From positions 289,922,966 to 289,986,965 of the forward strand of contig CM057009.1 of assembly GCA_029891345.1 (NCBI GenBank): 64,000 bases of DNA, written 5' to 3'. Shown here piece by piece: positions 10,380-21,734 of this stretch. Made by a program: the position numbers and the translations under genes. The stretch's first letter is position 1; every line of letters begins with the position of its first letter. The notes under the pieces were generated by a model. The model searched no databases. It had not been told where the DNA came from and worked only from the letters and a program-made list of their open reading frames with translations. This DNA comes from Dryococelus australis. Its lineage: Eukaryota; Arthropoda; Insecta; Phasmatodea; Phasmatidae.

Positions 10380-10702
10380 AATTTATATAAATAACTCAAC
10401 AAAAGACTATAACCATCTTCTAAGCTAGCTACTTTTCGACACCGAGTATCATCATCCTCATCTACATCATAATTTACATTTAGTATATTATTAATTTTCC
10501 GAGGATATTATCTTTTATTTGATTAGGGCAACTTCCAAAATGGTACGAAGACGATATCGCTTCAGAAGATATTATCCTCTGAAAGATCATCGAAATATCC
10601 GTAGTGTAAATTATGATGCAGACAAGGATGATGACACGTGGTGTCGCGAAGTAATTAGTGTAGGAGAGAATTATATTCTTTTGTGTAATTTATATAGATA
10701 GA
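10380..10702. repeat. imperfect palindrome with ~140-bp arms
   Basis: The left arm (about 10380-10520) is the reverse complement of the right (about 10565-10702). For example CGACACCGAGTATCATCATC on the left answers CGACACCACGTGTCATCATC on the reversed right arm, and GAGGATATTATCTT answers GAGGATAATATCTT. Read outward, both arms encode related peptides: VNYDADKDDDTWCREV on plus and NVNYDVDEDDDTRCRKV on minus. It could be a fold-back element, an inverted duplication of an exon-like piece or a long hairpin RNA source. The centre is near 10542. Confidence 0.75.
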
Positions 10703-10704
10703 CC

Positions 10705-12480
10705 TACAAGAACCATCGGCAATGCCATCCCCTCGGCCAAAGAACAGGAAAGAATACAAAAGTGGAAAGGCTTGTTGGGTCCTTCTACGTGGGCGTACGC
10801 ATCCGCTGCTTGGCAGCGCGAGAATAGTACAGTCCCGAAAACATTTTTTTTTTTATTTCAACGCTTTAAACGATATGTTTATCTGTAAGTGTTAAGAATC
10901 GATTCCATGTCCTCTCCGAATGCGATTCTGGCATGCTACAGCATTGTCTTACACGCTCAGCTAGTTGATAAAATATTATTTACTTCCCCTGATATTTTTT
11001 TCCGGCCCACTCTTCAAAATGGTTTATTCACAATCACCTTATCAACTGCCATAAATTCGTATGGCTTAAGCGGTCAGAAAGTATGCATATCCACTAGGCA
11101 GTGTTTCGCATCAATAATTGTTTACGTGCTTCGTAATTCAGTGCCCAAAATACTAACTAAATAGTTTTAGCAGCAGCCCCACTCTACTGTTCGTTTATAA
11201 CCACCTCACCTCCTGAAAGATATGATATTATTTAATAAATATCTGAGCGATTACACAGTTGTAGAATATGGTTTAGAACGAACTTGATAAAACGTCAATA
11301 TCTTTTTTTTTTACGTTGAATCAACCAGGTCTGCATGTTAACTGACATCGCGTTCATTCACATGAATAAAAAAATAAAAACAAAAGTGAAAAAACAGTGA
11401 TTGAAAATGAACCATGAACCACAAATCACGTCATGTTTTTGGACTGACAGTGGTTATAAGAAGGGAAAAAACTATTCTTTAACAACCGTCTAAAGGTGTA
11501 ACTGCTAAGTTAGTTTCGTGGGCCCACATATGTACTTTTATTTTCGAAGTCTCCAACGAGTGTACCAGCATAACACGTAAGTGAGTCTCATTTGGTAGAG
11601 ATTTTGAAGTCAAATTCAACGAGCTTCCGATTTTAGAAATCGGCCAAATGGTTCGCAATAATTATGTTTGGAATTTGAGGCCTCCTGCAAATTCCCAAGT
11701 GCTTCTAACGCCAATTTTATTTTTATTTTCTGCGATGCTTAGAAACGGAAAGTGAAACATGTAATGGTTTTAGCAGGTTGTCGATCGACTGAAACACGCC
11801 TCGTAATTGTGGTACCTTTTTCATTGTTATAAGTGAAATTTTAATCTTCGAGATGGAATTGTAGCGCCATATTTTGCATAATCTGAAATACTCAAGATTG
11901 GTTTCGGTTAAAATTTTAATTGGAATTCAAATCACGATCGAAATCGGTCAAATGAAATTTGCTTTAGAATTCGAGGCCTTCTACTGAGCGCCCTGTACTT
12001 TAAATGGGATTATTTCCTTTCTTAATTTCCAGGTGTGGTAATAAAAAGACGCAATTCGGAATATTGGGACTCTAAACCTTCTCGGACAAAGATCCTAGAC
12101 TGCTCAATTGAGAGGATATTTGCATTTATAGCCACAGTTACTCGCTTTTTATAACCCCTGGCCATACAGTTATACCGACATTATCTTTGAGTTCGTGCCT
12201 CGCTGATTCAGTTTGTAAAAACAATTTTATTTTCGTGAATGTACGCCAGATTGTGATGGTGCTCTCCATATTGAAAAACCTCCAACAATATATTCAAGTT
12301 ATCCGCTCAGCACCGCCTTTATTTCAGGTTTTTAAACTCTTTATATTGCTGAGTTAGTTCTGTATTGGTTCTCGAATACAGGGTTGCGCTGAGTTCTTTT
12401 CTAGCATAGTAACTGGCCGTCACTACCATCTTTTAAGTAAGGAAGTAATCAAAGGTAATATACAGTGCATAATACGAATA
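10705..12480. other. no gene recognised
   Basis: AT-rich sequence. I see no domain, long open frame or clear repeat, apart from short homopolymer runs. Confidence 0.4.
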
Positions 12481-12484
12481 GATT

Positions 12485-14560
12485 AGTAGTGAGAGCTGAA
12501 TGGTCCTGGCTCATATTCGCCCTTATTGACAACGGGTGTATTTGATTAACCTGGTAATGGTCTCAGTCAGGATAGGAAAAACTGCTGCATCGCCCTTATT
12601 GATATTGGGTGCATTTGCTTAACCTGGGAGAGGATCCCGGAGGCGAGGACCTCTGAGTGCCTGCCCCATAACCACACCACCCCCCTGGAATAGGGGGAGC
12701 AAGGCAGTTCTAAAACAGGAATTGCCCAAAGGGTTAATCTGGAGCCCAGTGTTGATCACATCCGGTGTAAGTGTGCCAAAAGGTTAGAAAGTGTTAAATA
12801 TTGCCAAAAAGCTAAACTATTGCTAAATAAGGGTTAAATTTAGGTAAAAAAGGGTTTAATTTTATTGAAAGAGTTAAATTGATTTAAAGGTTTAAATTGA
12901 TATGAAGGATTAAATGTGTTGAAAGGGTTAAGTGTCCAAAGGGTAGATGTTGCCACTTTGGAGTATTTTGGACGACTGAGCTCTGAGAGATGGGAGCAGC
13001 AGTATATATGGGTTTACCCCTCCTTGGAGCAAGAATGCCACAAGAAGCATTTTCGATGTTGACAGTTCGGTGTCTGGCGATGGAATGAGCTCTGAGCATG
13101 TTTGAGGCGAGGGGGAGAGGTACGCCCTATTCGGAGTCTGACGAGGTAATGGGCTGTAATGGTGGGTGAGGACAGGAGGTGGAGAAAGCAACAGGGTATG
13201 TTGATCCTGGTCGCTGGCTGATGATGTTATGAGCCTGGAGGGTGGATGAGAGGAAGGGGGTGTTGGCATCGGCAGATATCGGTCGGTGTTGGGAGCGGCA
13301 GAGATCGGTCCTGGTCATTGGCTGGCAAGGGAATGAGCTGTGATGGTTGGGTGGGGAGGGAGAGGGAGAGAACAGCAGGTTAAGTCTGTCCTGGTCGCTG
13401 ACCAGCGAGGGAATGAGCTATGAGAGATTCGATACATCGCCTTTGCTGTCCGCCGTAGGACTGAGCATGGAAACGACGATTCCAGGCTGAAGGGTACTGA
13501 GCAACTGAGTTTGGAATGGTACAGCTAGAGAATTTTAATAATCCAGTGTTTGAAAAATAACGAATTTTGATCGAAACTAACATTGCATTTGAATCGAAAC
13601 GAATTGAATAATTGCTAGTTGAACAAATTACAAGCACCAAAAATTAAATATATTCTAAGAAACTAAACAGCAATGAAACATTAAATATAATTTGACAAAT
13701 CAGTCACACACACCAACAATTAACAATGAAAAATTAATTATAATCACACAAATCAATATCAAACAGTAAGACATTAAATATATTCAGAAAAGTTATCATT
13801 AAATCAAGCACTGAGACATTTAAACAATTTTTAAGTATGTTAAACGAAAAATAAATTCCCAATGAAAATTAAATATAGTTATTTAACAAATTAATCACAA
13901 ACACCGAGACATCAATTAAATATTTACTGAAACATTAAATAAACTGTAACATTCTATATCCTTTCAATAAATCTCAGAATTTGTCCATGAAGCATTTCCC
14001 ACATTAGTATTTCTTTAGTATTTGAATTTCTTAGAAAGCCAATTTTACTAATTAAAAAATTAAATCTGTCATAATACATTTTTATACAAATGCACCAGTC
14101 AATTGCATATCTTAACAAGTAAAACCAAATATGGGACAATTTTAATAATGAAAACACTATTAAATCACTTCTATATTATTAATTTGAAAAATTGATCAGA
14201 AAATGTACTCACACACGCAATGCTATTTAGTTATAACTTCATGTCTTTCCCACCTCATATTGCTATTTCCCACCTTGTGTAATTGATTCACAGCACTGTT
14301 AAAGTTACATAAATCTACATACATTATAGTACTCGTGTTGAAGTGGAGGCCATTCCTCCTTGTGACACTGTTTTTATAGGTATGTCAGTCATCCAGCAGC
14401 AGCACACATATCTAACATGCTAGTTCCATCACAGCTGTTGAAAACATATTATCTAATAGTGTATAGTGGTTTTTCATTTGATTGTACAACTTTTGATGAA
14501 AATATGTGGTTTGATAGAATATATTTTTTAATTGTCATATGTTTTTTAAAGAACTTAGTG
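12485..14560 (-). repeat. left long inverted arm (probable Polinton TIR)
   Basis: The reverse complement matches the right arm in order. The parts are a conserved outer end, a block of TTTAACCCTTT-like units, a CT-rich minisatellite (about 13080-13400), an A/T minisatellite of ATATTTAATGTTTCATTG units (about 13640-13960), and an inner unique block. Aligned blocks agree at roughly four bases in five by eye. A short frame beginning VLVICSTSNYSIR (13380-13640) has a counterpart in the other arm. Confidence 0.75.
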
Positions 14561-14564
14561 CGTG

Positions 14565-15270
14565 ACTAAATACCACTGTCATGTCCTGCCCTGTTAATCA
14601 TATACACTTAATTCAAGTCAGAAAACATTAGTTGAAGTAATAATTATGCTCAAACATGTTCACTATTCTATAGTTATTATCTTTAATTCTAGTTAAAATG
14701 TGTATATGTTTAGCACAGTGGTTGGGCTATTGTTATGTGTATTCCCCTGTTGTATTTTCACAAACTTAACTAGGCATTTGTACACTGTAATGGCATTGAG
14801 AATTAAAATAAAAACACACACACTGATTGATTTAACATCTTTTATTTTCTTACTTTTTTTGGTAATATCCAACACACTATGTACACCAATAAACAAAAAC
14901 CCTTTTAAAATTTTTCGGATCACAACTATTCTTTCGAAGGTCTTTTGGTATTATGAATATTAATCACTTTAAGATTTAAAAAAATTTTATAAAACATTAT
15001 TTACAGTTGACACTAATAATTTCATTATTTATAGTTATTTTCTCAAATTCGGGTAATTATTTCAATCTTATCTATATACACTTATTTTCTCATATTCGGG
15101 TGATCACTTCAGTCTTCTCAATTTACACTTAACTTGTCATAATCGGGCGGTTTCCAAAACACACAGCTGTAGAAGTGGAACAGAGGAGACGAAACAGGCT
15201 GGAACTTTGCGAAACTGTCTTTGTCCTGGAGTAGCAGATAAATGTTGTTTACAAAGTAATAGGCAATAAC
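14565..15270. other. AT-rich inner flank of the left arm
   Basis: Lies between the left arm and the minisatellite downstream of the polymerase. No coding family is recognised. It belongs to the Polinton span if the arms are its ends. Confidence 0.35.
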
Positions 15271-15399
15271 ACCCCTAGCAGGCAGGTGGGAGGTGGACCA
15301 CCCCTGAAAGACAGGCAAATGGACATGCTCGCCGCTCAAGCATATAGAGATGCGGTGGTGTGGATAGTGAGTTGACTTCAGATGGAGACAGGTCCTCAG

Positions 15400-15475
15400 T
15401 TCGATTGGCGACTAGCGATTCTGCTGTGCCCTCGCAGCAGTTGTAACAGATGTTGGTAAATTCTGGCCTCGCAGT
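15400..15475 (-). repeat. short inverted partner of 26380-26445
   Basis: On the minus strand CTGTTACAACTGCTGCGAGG and GAATCGCTAGTC match CTGTTACGAGGGC and GATTCGCTAGTC near 26390-26437 on the plus strand. The inverted symmetry of the element may thus reach further inward than the main arms. Confidence 0.4.
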
Positions 15476-15559
15476 GAGGCAGGTGTTTGGTTCGATTCTG
15501 TCCACTGGCTATTCCACTAGAAAACTGTTACAGCACTTGTAACAGATGATGTAGATATA

Positions 15560-15725
15560 CACTCGGAAAAGCTATTCATGAAGGCAGTCAGTTGTTGTGG
15601 CAGTTGGCATTCTGGTGTTGGTACAGATGATGAATGCAGACGGTTTTGGCAGTTGACTCGCTGGTGTTGGTGCAGATGATGAAGGCAAACAGTTGTTGTG
15701 GCAGTTAACTCGCTGATTATAACAG
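15560..15725 (-). repeat. ~57-bp minisatellite just past the polymerase end
   Basis: About three units of AGTTAACTGCCACAACAACT...TTCATCATCTGCACCAACACC on the minus strand, directly downstream of the polymerase C-terminal block. It is probably part of the element. Confidence 0.65.
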
Positions 15726-15777
15726 GCATGCTGGTTTTGTTGCATTGAGTAAGGGGTTTGAAAAAATTTAGGTTGTG

Positions 15778-18700
15778 ATGTGGTAGTGCCCCCAAGGCAA
15801 CATGCCATCTAGCTCAATTAAATGTTTGTCACCGAAGCTTGACAAAGCCACCTTTGTCACACATTCGGTGTAGACTTCGTGGACACGTGAATAAAACTGA
15901 AATTGGGCTTCCAGTAGACTTTAACTGTTCTCGAGGCATTTCTGATAATCCTTGTAATTGAGCGACTGCAACACACTAGGCTTTACACCTTTTGCTTTGC
16001 GTATACACTGTCGATTTGCAACAATGCATGCTTAAAGTTTGGGATGTAGGCCTACAAAATGTGTGGTAATGCAGCCGGCACATTCATCCTTCATCACTCC
16101 CGCTCACCTTTATTCACTATTTTGATTCCTTGCAGATTATCGGGCACATATATGAAAGTATTAAACTGCACTTTCAAATCTGAGGATTCATCTTTATATA
16201 TGTCATGGCAGGCTATTTCATACAGGAGGGAATTGGTATCGCAGTACAGAAGGTGTAAAACTGGCCAAGGAAACTTTTTACGCATATAGTTATAGTGTAT
16301 CTATTACAGGGTTAATTTTGAGAAGTTCAAAATAGCAACACTGGTTTACAAAGGCTTGTTAAATGCAATAGATCTCTTTGACATCTCGATCGGGACTAGA
16401 GTTTTATCGATGTTACTCCTTGCCTTGAAAGTCGGATGTCCAATCAATTCTGCTGCCCTGTAAATCTTGTCATACCGCAATATGACTCCAATGTCCCTTT
16501 ACTGGTGGACATTCTGCAAAGTTTTTCATGTATTGAATTATTCATCAATTTAAAAAAAACATTTCTCAAAGTTTTTCACAGCCTGGGCATGTTTCTCAAT
16601 GTTAAAATATATGTACAGATCTATCCACGCATATTGTTCAAAGCACAAAATACAATTAACAGCATCGAGTTTGGCTCCATACTTCAAATAGTGCCGCAGT
16701 GTTCCCTCGTGTATAACAAAAATTTTCCGTGGCATGAGTGTAAAAATTAATTTCATTTCTCATGCAATCTGTTCGAAGGTATGCTAAACACTGCGGTAAT
16801 AGGAAGCTCTGCTAGCAAGTCGTTATTTTCATTTGGAGAAGACATATAAATTTTCACGAAAAAAACAAGTGTCCACATAATTCTCCATGTTCCCGAAATC
16901 CCATGACGAAAACACGTCTGGCTCAAACCACTTGAAATTGCCAATGGGAACCTTGCAGTTCATGGTATGACTGTACAGCCAACTTACATCAAAGTAAAAA
17001 GTATATTTTCTGCCACACTGGGGTCCTACTCTTCGCCCATGTAAATATTGATAGCTTCCGCACTCCTTTTAGATACCTGGGTAATCCACCCCTAACCCCC
17101 CCCCCCTAATTCTACAAAAAGGTGCATTTCTGGGTCAATCAACAGCTTTAGCTGCGCACATATATTTACAAATAAAGCATCATACGAAAGGGACCGAGCT
17201 GTGATGTAGATGGCGCCGTAATGACCTTAACTTACAAACATACGTTCCTGAAATTTTCAAAAATGTCTGCCAACAAACACATGTCCATGCATAAATAATG
17301 ACTGGCGTACTGCAGTAAGTTTATGCAGTTCAACACATTTCATGTGGTTTGGGCATGAGCATAGTTCTCATCGCTAATGCCTTTGCCTTTCATGAAAATA
17401 TGAAATGTGTAATTTGGTGGGAGTGACATACACATCAGACTACTTAAAGACTTAACAAACTCATAAGGAAATATTCCCTTCCTTTGTGAAAGTTCAAACT
17501 GGGTATCATCTTAAAACAGTGAGCAGGTTATTCTCAGATATGCAGGAATCAAATTACCTGCCAAAGTCTCTAGAGATGCGCTCATGAACTGAAAAGAGTC
17601 AATGAAATACAATTGCATGACTTGTGTATGTCCTTGCAAGTCAGTCCCATTGGGAATGTGTTTGGTAATGGATTTATATTCTTCCAAGGTCAATCCAAGA
17701 ACTGAAATATTACCCCGATTTTTGATTTCCACGGTTCTGTTGGGTTGTGTGATATGTCGTGAAGCCAAAGGCTTTATGAGAAAGTGGGTATCATAATTTT
17801 TTAGGTTATTTACTATAGCCACAATTGTTTTTTGGTACTCTGAATTTTAAATTGCATTTACTGTGTGCAAGGCCTCTGATTTCTCCTGTAAGATGGTCGT
17901 GGTCAACCACAGAATCTGTGCTGAGCTCTTCCTTACAAATATGACAACTTGTTTGAGCCACCAACCTAGCTTCGTCAGTTGTGGTTTTTGGCTTCATCGG
18001 AACAGTCATGCTGTATATTCCTGCAACCCACTATATTAGATGAACTCATTTATTCACCAATTGGTACATATGATCCTCGCCCACAGACTCTAGATATTGA
18101 GATAAAGCTGGCTTTTATGAACACACCAGCAGAAGGTTGCAAGCATATGGAACATGTTGGTTCATAGTGGTTGTGTTACTTGTTTCATTATTGGGTAGGC
18201 AAGTGGACAAAGGTTTCAAATAGCACTCAGTGTCGCAATAAGCAAGGAAACCCAATCTCTGCTGTTTGGCACAATCACTGAATTCATGGTACTTTTCGTC
18301 CCCAGTGGTGAAAGTACAGCGAACAGCTACATGTTGCTGCCAGAGGATTGTGTGTGGTTTGAAATCTTCTCCTCAGTTCTGAAATACCGAAGACAAGTAG
18401 TCGTGACATGTTCTGTATCGTAACAAAATGCAAATGTGCGGTATTAATACTGGCACGAATGGCCAACACTTTTACATGGCGAGCATGTTGTACTGGAGCA
18501 ATAGGAATCGGTACGACTAACCCTTCCTATGCATAATTAAAAGTTTCGTCAAAAACTTTTTAATTTTTTGTCTACTGTACAGTAGACATTGATAGAAATA
18601 GAATAACTGTTCTCCTCGAAACTTTTAATGTCTCTCATTACCACAAGAGTCGACAATCGTCTAGTATTCAGAACCTGATACTGTTTTAGCTAAAAAGAGG

Positions 18701-19185
18701 ATCTATAGGCATTCTTTGCATCAGGAAATAAACCCACTAATATTGAGTAATGAAAGTGCATATCTTCTGGACACTGCACATTAATGCAGGCTTTCCTATT
18801 TGCAATAAACTTTGCCAATTCAGTGTGCATGGCACCAATGATAAATGGCTTATATTGTTAAATGTTGACATCCATACACAATATAAGTTGCATTGCCCAG
18901 CCAATTCCCCTGGCACTGAACTCACCAATTCTATTTGTGAGGTAAGTGACGATGTTATTGTCATACAATTCGCCAACATCGGACAAATGCAGGATGGGAA
19001 GAGCTTTATTCTGAAAGTATAATGTATCCCTAACACCTTCATCAGTGGACTTATTCTTTACAAAATATGAAGTCAAATCAGTTTACGACCCGCTCATATC
19101 GGTAGTAGTAGTAGAAGTCTCTGTGTCTGACATATCTGATTCAGAGGAAGAGCTGTTATTACTAATATTACTACTACTTTCCGAC
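15778..19185 (-). pseudogene. Polinton protein-primed DNA polymerase B, fossil
   Basis: The polymerase copies the element's DNA from a protein primer. Family blocks appear in the right order from 19.19 kb leftwards. First is a Ser/Thr/Asp-rich leader, then an N-terminal block (FQNKALPILHLSDVGELYDN; FSARGIGWAMQLILCMDVNI; a KKA-INV-like segment). A region with the exonuclease-type D-x-E context and HVPYACNLLLVC follows near 18.2-18.3 kb. Next is the Cys/His nuclease-like insert CHICKEELSTDSVVDHDHLT with GEIRGLAHSKCNLKFR (17.8-18.0 kb). Then come NNLKNYDTHFLIKPL and YFIDSFQFMSASLETLAGNL (17.5-17.8 kb), IFVIHEGTLRHYLKYGAKLD and the palm block ending SLLYEI (16.1-16.8 kb), and a C-terminal LPWGHYHI near 15.79 kb. 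The 3.4-kb extent is close to the family's full length. It is a multiply broken fossil with no coding capacity as a whole. Confidence 0.92.
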
Positions 19186-19254
19186 CTTAAATAAACACGT
19201 CGATGCTAAGGACTTGTTGGGAATGACATAACGCACCTAATCATTCCCTCCACT

Positions 19255-19395
19255 TACTCACCGATAACTAGGATTTGAAACAAAAGAGGAGAGCGAATGG
19301 CGGATCAATTGATGAGCGGAGATATCTGCACAGCTGGGAGGTCGGAAGACGAATGACAAAAGAACCGGAAGTCGCACCCCTTTTATAGTCAGCAA
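19255..19395 (-). promoter_or_regulatory. probable fossil promoter and leader of the polymerase
   Basis: On the minus strand CTATAAAAGGGG (about 19377-19388) is a good TATA box. It lies about 200 bases upstream of the polymerase leader. Downstream TCGGTGAGTAAGTGG (near 19260) looks like a splice donor, and TTTATTTAAG near 19190 like an acceptor, so the leader may have been spliced. This is inference from motifs only. Confidence 0.45.
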
Positions 19396-19483
19396 CTGGA
19401 CCCGTAGGTAATTCTAGGGGTTGCAAACGAGTGTAAAAGCACAATATGAACCCATTTGAATATGTTATTCGTTTTAAACACAA

Positions 19484-19970
19484 TTAAAATGTTTTCATTA
19501 TTTCACAAATTGTGTTTTGAAATTCTACAATAACTTTGCGACAGATAAAAACAGTCCACATTTGAATGACTCCTAAAACTATCATGTTGATGAATTTCCC
19601 CCTTCGGCACACTCCAAACATTCCCGAAAATAAATACTGAATTGGGTAATGCTTCATTCGGAGGCACGATTTAGTTTTATTACTGAAAGCAAAATATTGC
19701 ATTCCCTCCCTTAACGACAAAATGTTTGCTAAATGTTTATAATTGTCTTTATGTATTGCTTTAGAAAACACATACACATTTTCAAACTTTAAGCCATATG
19801 GTTTTTCCAACATCGACATAATAACTAAAGTTTTTCCACATGAAGAAGGACCACTTATTATACACTGTAAAATTGGTGTTAAAAGTATACCATGTTTCTG
19901 TTTAATTATGTTTCCTTTCGTAGATACAATTACCGTAAAATGCACACTTTGTTTTACAACCTTCATTGTT
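19484..19970 (-). pseudogene. Polinton packaging ATPase (FtsK/HerA-A32 type), fossil
   Basis: The N-terminal part carries a clear Walker A motif, GPSSCGKT, after the strand CIISG. Then come MLEKPYGLKFENVYVFSKAI and NYKHLANIL, which fit the genome-packaging ATPases of Polintons, poxviruses and other double-jelly-roll viruses. In such viruses this enzyme drives DNA into the capsid. The recognisable part is about 160 residues, shorter than the usual 220-280. It lies upstream of the polymerase on the same strand, and its 5' edge faces the divergent plus-strand block across about 80 bases. It is a fossil and broken; the family call rests on the Walker A context and neighbourhood. Confidence 0.82.
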
Positions 19971-19984
19971 TTTAACGTACTGAA

Positions 19985-20035
19985 GTAAAAACTATAAATG
20001 GTAACCTATATAAAGGAGCGCATTCAGTCGAAAAC
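19985..20035. promoter_or_regulatory. divergent promoter between ATPase and plus-strand block
   Basis: Plus strand: TATATAAA at 20007-20014 followed by TTCAGTC at 20023-20029, a TATA box plus arthropod initiator (TCAGT). The spacing of about 17-20 bases is a little short. Minus strand: a weaker TTTATAGT lies near 19990. The two gene blocks diverge here. Confidence 0.5.
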
Positions 20036-20039
20036 AAAT

Positions 20040-20550
20040 GTCGCGGAGTATTGAATACATTGATTTATAAATCACGATTTGAATTGCATTTACCAAAATA
20101 CAATTACTGTGGTCCAGGGAAAAAAAAAATTGCAAAACGTCTAGAATGCAACAATCAAGGAATAAATGCTTTGGATAAAACGTGTAAATTGCACGATATA
20201 GTTTATGCTCAAACATAGCAGATACGATTCTAGCCGATAATACAGCGACTATAAGGAAGAATCCATCCACATCGACAGGTGAAAAGCTCGGCGCTTGGGA
20301 CGCAGACAAAGTAATGTGAGCAGAATTCAAAAGAGGTATGAGGGTAAAATACAAGACAAAGAGAGAAATCAAGAGAGGTTGGATATTGCCATTAATTTCC
20401 CCACTTTATCAACCCTTGGAGAGCTAATGGGTGGAGTTTCAGCCCTTAGTAGAGCAGTTAAATCAAGTGAGAAATTAATGTATCTTAAACTATACAAAGT
20501 TGGAAAAAGACGAAAAATCTCCAAACGTGGGAAGACGCACAGAAAGTCTT
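20040..20550 (+). pseudogene. phospholipase-A2-like virion protein, fossil
   Basis: Begins with RGVLNTLIYKSRFELHLPKY followed by NYCGPG, the calcium-loop style motif (YxGPG) of parvovirus-type phospholipase A2 domains. Then come a K/R/C segment, a CKLHDIVYA-like segment matching the catalytic HD block of that family, and AD-ILADN-like helices. A basic, Lys-rich C-terminus resembles minor capsid proteins. In parvoviruses this domain breaches the endosomal membrane during entry. Here it lies first in the plus-strand block, directly before the protease. It is broken; identification rests on motif order and position. Confidence 0.65.
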
Positions 20551-20559
20551 AAAGAAACT

Positions 20560-20935
20560 TAAAAATGTGCGCTCATAAACAGAGAGATTCTTGTATTTGT
20601 AAAGAAACTGAATATTCCATATTTCCGAGGTGTACATATGAAAAATGATTTACCGAAGAAACCAAACCTTCATAAATGTATGATTGTTAGCTTAGATTCT
20701 AAACAAAATAAAGGAACACGTTGGGTTGCAATAATTAAAAATGAACATAGTGCAGTTTATTACGATATTTTTGGGGATTTACATCCTCCAATTGAAATAC
20801 CCAACTATTTAAAGAACACACAAATCAAATACAATTATGGAACAGAACAATTACCAAATACCTTCAGTTGTGGACATTTATGTTTAAGATTACTGACTAT
20901 AAATAGAATATGCATATACGCATCTGTGTAGTAGT
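20560..20935 (+). pseudogene. Polinton adenovirus-type cysteine protease, fossil
   Basis: The protease cleaves capsid precursors during particle maturation. Visible blocks are LNIPYFRGVHMKNDLPKKP, then CMIVSLDS, the catalytic His context GTRWVAIIKN, the YYDIFGD block with the conserved acidic residue, and the catalytic Cys context SCGHLCLRLL near the C-terminus. Order and spacing match the Polinton and adenovirus maturation protease family, and the length of about 120 residues seen is near the compact Polinton form. It follows the phospholipase-like frame closely on the same strand. It is a fossil that sits in a heavily decayed element. Confidence 0.87.
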
Positions 20936-21106
20936 CGTTTAGAAAAATGGCAATTGTGTTGATTGTAAGTGCTAACTCGTCACATCTGCACCCAGTTTAT
21001 TTCCCGATTCGATACATAGATTGAGATTCAGAACGAGTATGTAGGTTGACTCAGATATATTTTTTACATATATATGTTATGCAGAAGGTCATTTGTTGAC
21101 ATTAAC

Positions 21107-21349
21107 TATAGGCCGTTCACGGTGAAGTGAGTACTTTTTAAGGCCCTTATAAATTTTTCCTTTCATCCAATTTCCATCTTCCTGCTACTTTTTTAATATA
21201 AATATTGCAATGTGACGAATAAACACAGTGTATACATTTCACCACCATCAAAATTTAGTGCCTGAGGCTGCAATAAGATATATTTATTAGCGGTTAATGC
21301 CTGTTGGAAGGGCCTTAAAAAGTGCTCACTTTATCGTGAACAGCATATA
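21107..21349. mobile_element. MITE, short form, inserted in the Polinton
   Basis: Ends TATAGGCCGTTCACGGTGAA and (inverted) TATGCTGTTCACGATAAAGT, with a TA at each edge. The interior has the family's ATAAATATTGCAATGTGACG and AAGATATATTTATTAGCGG. It lies between the protease and the zinc-finger frame, so it arrived after the Polinton. Confidence 0.88.
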
Positions 21350-21473
21350 TACTCTTTAGCGTTAAAAGAATCACATTTATACAGAAATATTGTTACTTGA
21401 CAGCATGAGGTGAACATCGATTAGCAAGTGAATATTATACCAAATATTATTCAAACGACTGACAGTGGTGAGA

Positions 21474-21731
21474 ATGGAGATGGAGTCATCATCGAATCGC
21501 CATCAGTGTAGATATTGCGACAAAGTATGTGCATTCGACTACAATGCACGACATCATGAGACGAGCGAAGGTTCGGAGAATTCATCTCGGGTGATATTTA
21601 GCTGTAAAAACTGTGATAGACAGTTCGCAAGAGGTGATAACTTAAATAGACATTCCAAAGTCTGTAAATATTTTATTCCTGTCGAGAAACAACGTGTAAC
21701 GAATTTTCATTTTGACAATATGCTCGCATAA
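21474..21731 (+). pseudogene. C2H2-type zinc-finger frame inside the Polinton
   Basis: An ATG at 21474 opens MEMESSSNRHQC. One finger-like unit (CRYCDKVCAFDYNARHHE) is followed by a clearer one, FSCKNCDRQFARGDNLNRHS with a final KVC. Zinc-finger frames occur as cargo or accessory genes in insect Polintons, and its position in the plus-strand block supports that. It could instead be a host fragment carried along. Role unknown, perhaps DNA binding. Coding-like sequence continues rightwards to about 22140 without a recognised domain. Confidence 0.5.
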
Positions 21732-21734
21732 GGC

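Noticed and set aside
12485-14560. Arms as a Helitron pair (both outer ends contain CTAAT)
   Set aside because: No hairpin lies just inside the ends, and the two copies are precise mirror images around Polinton genes.
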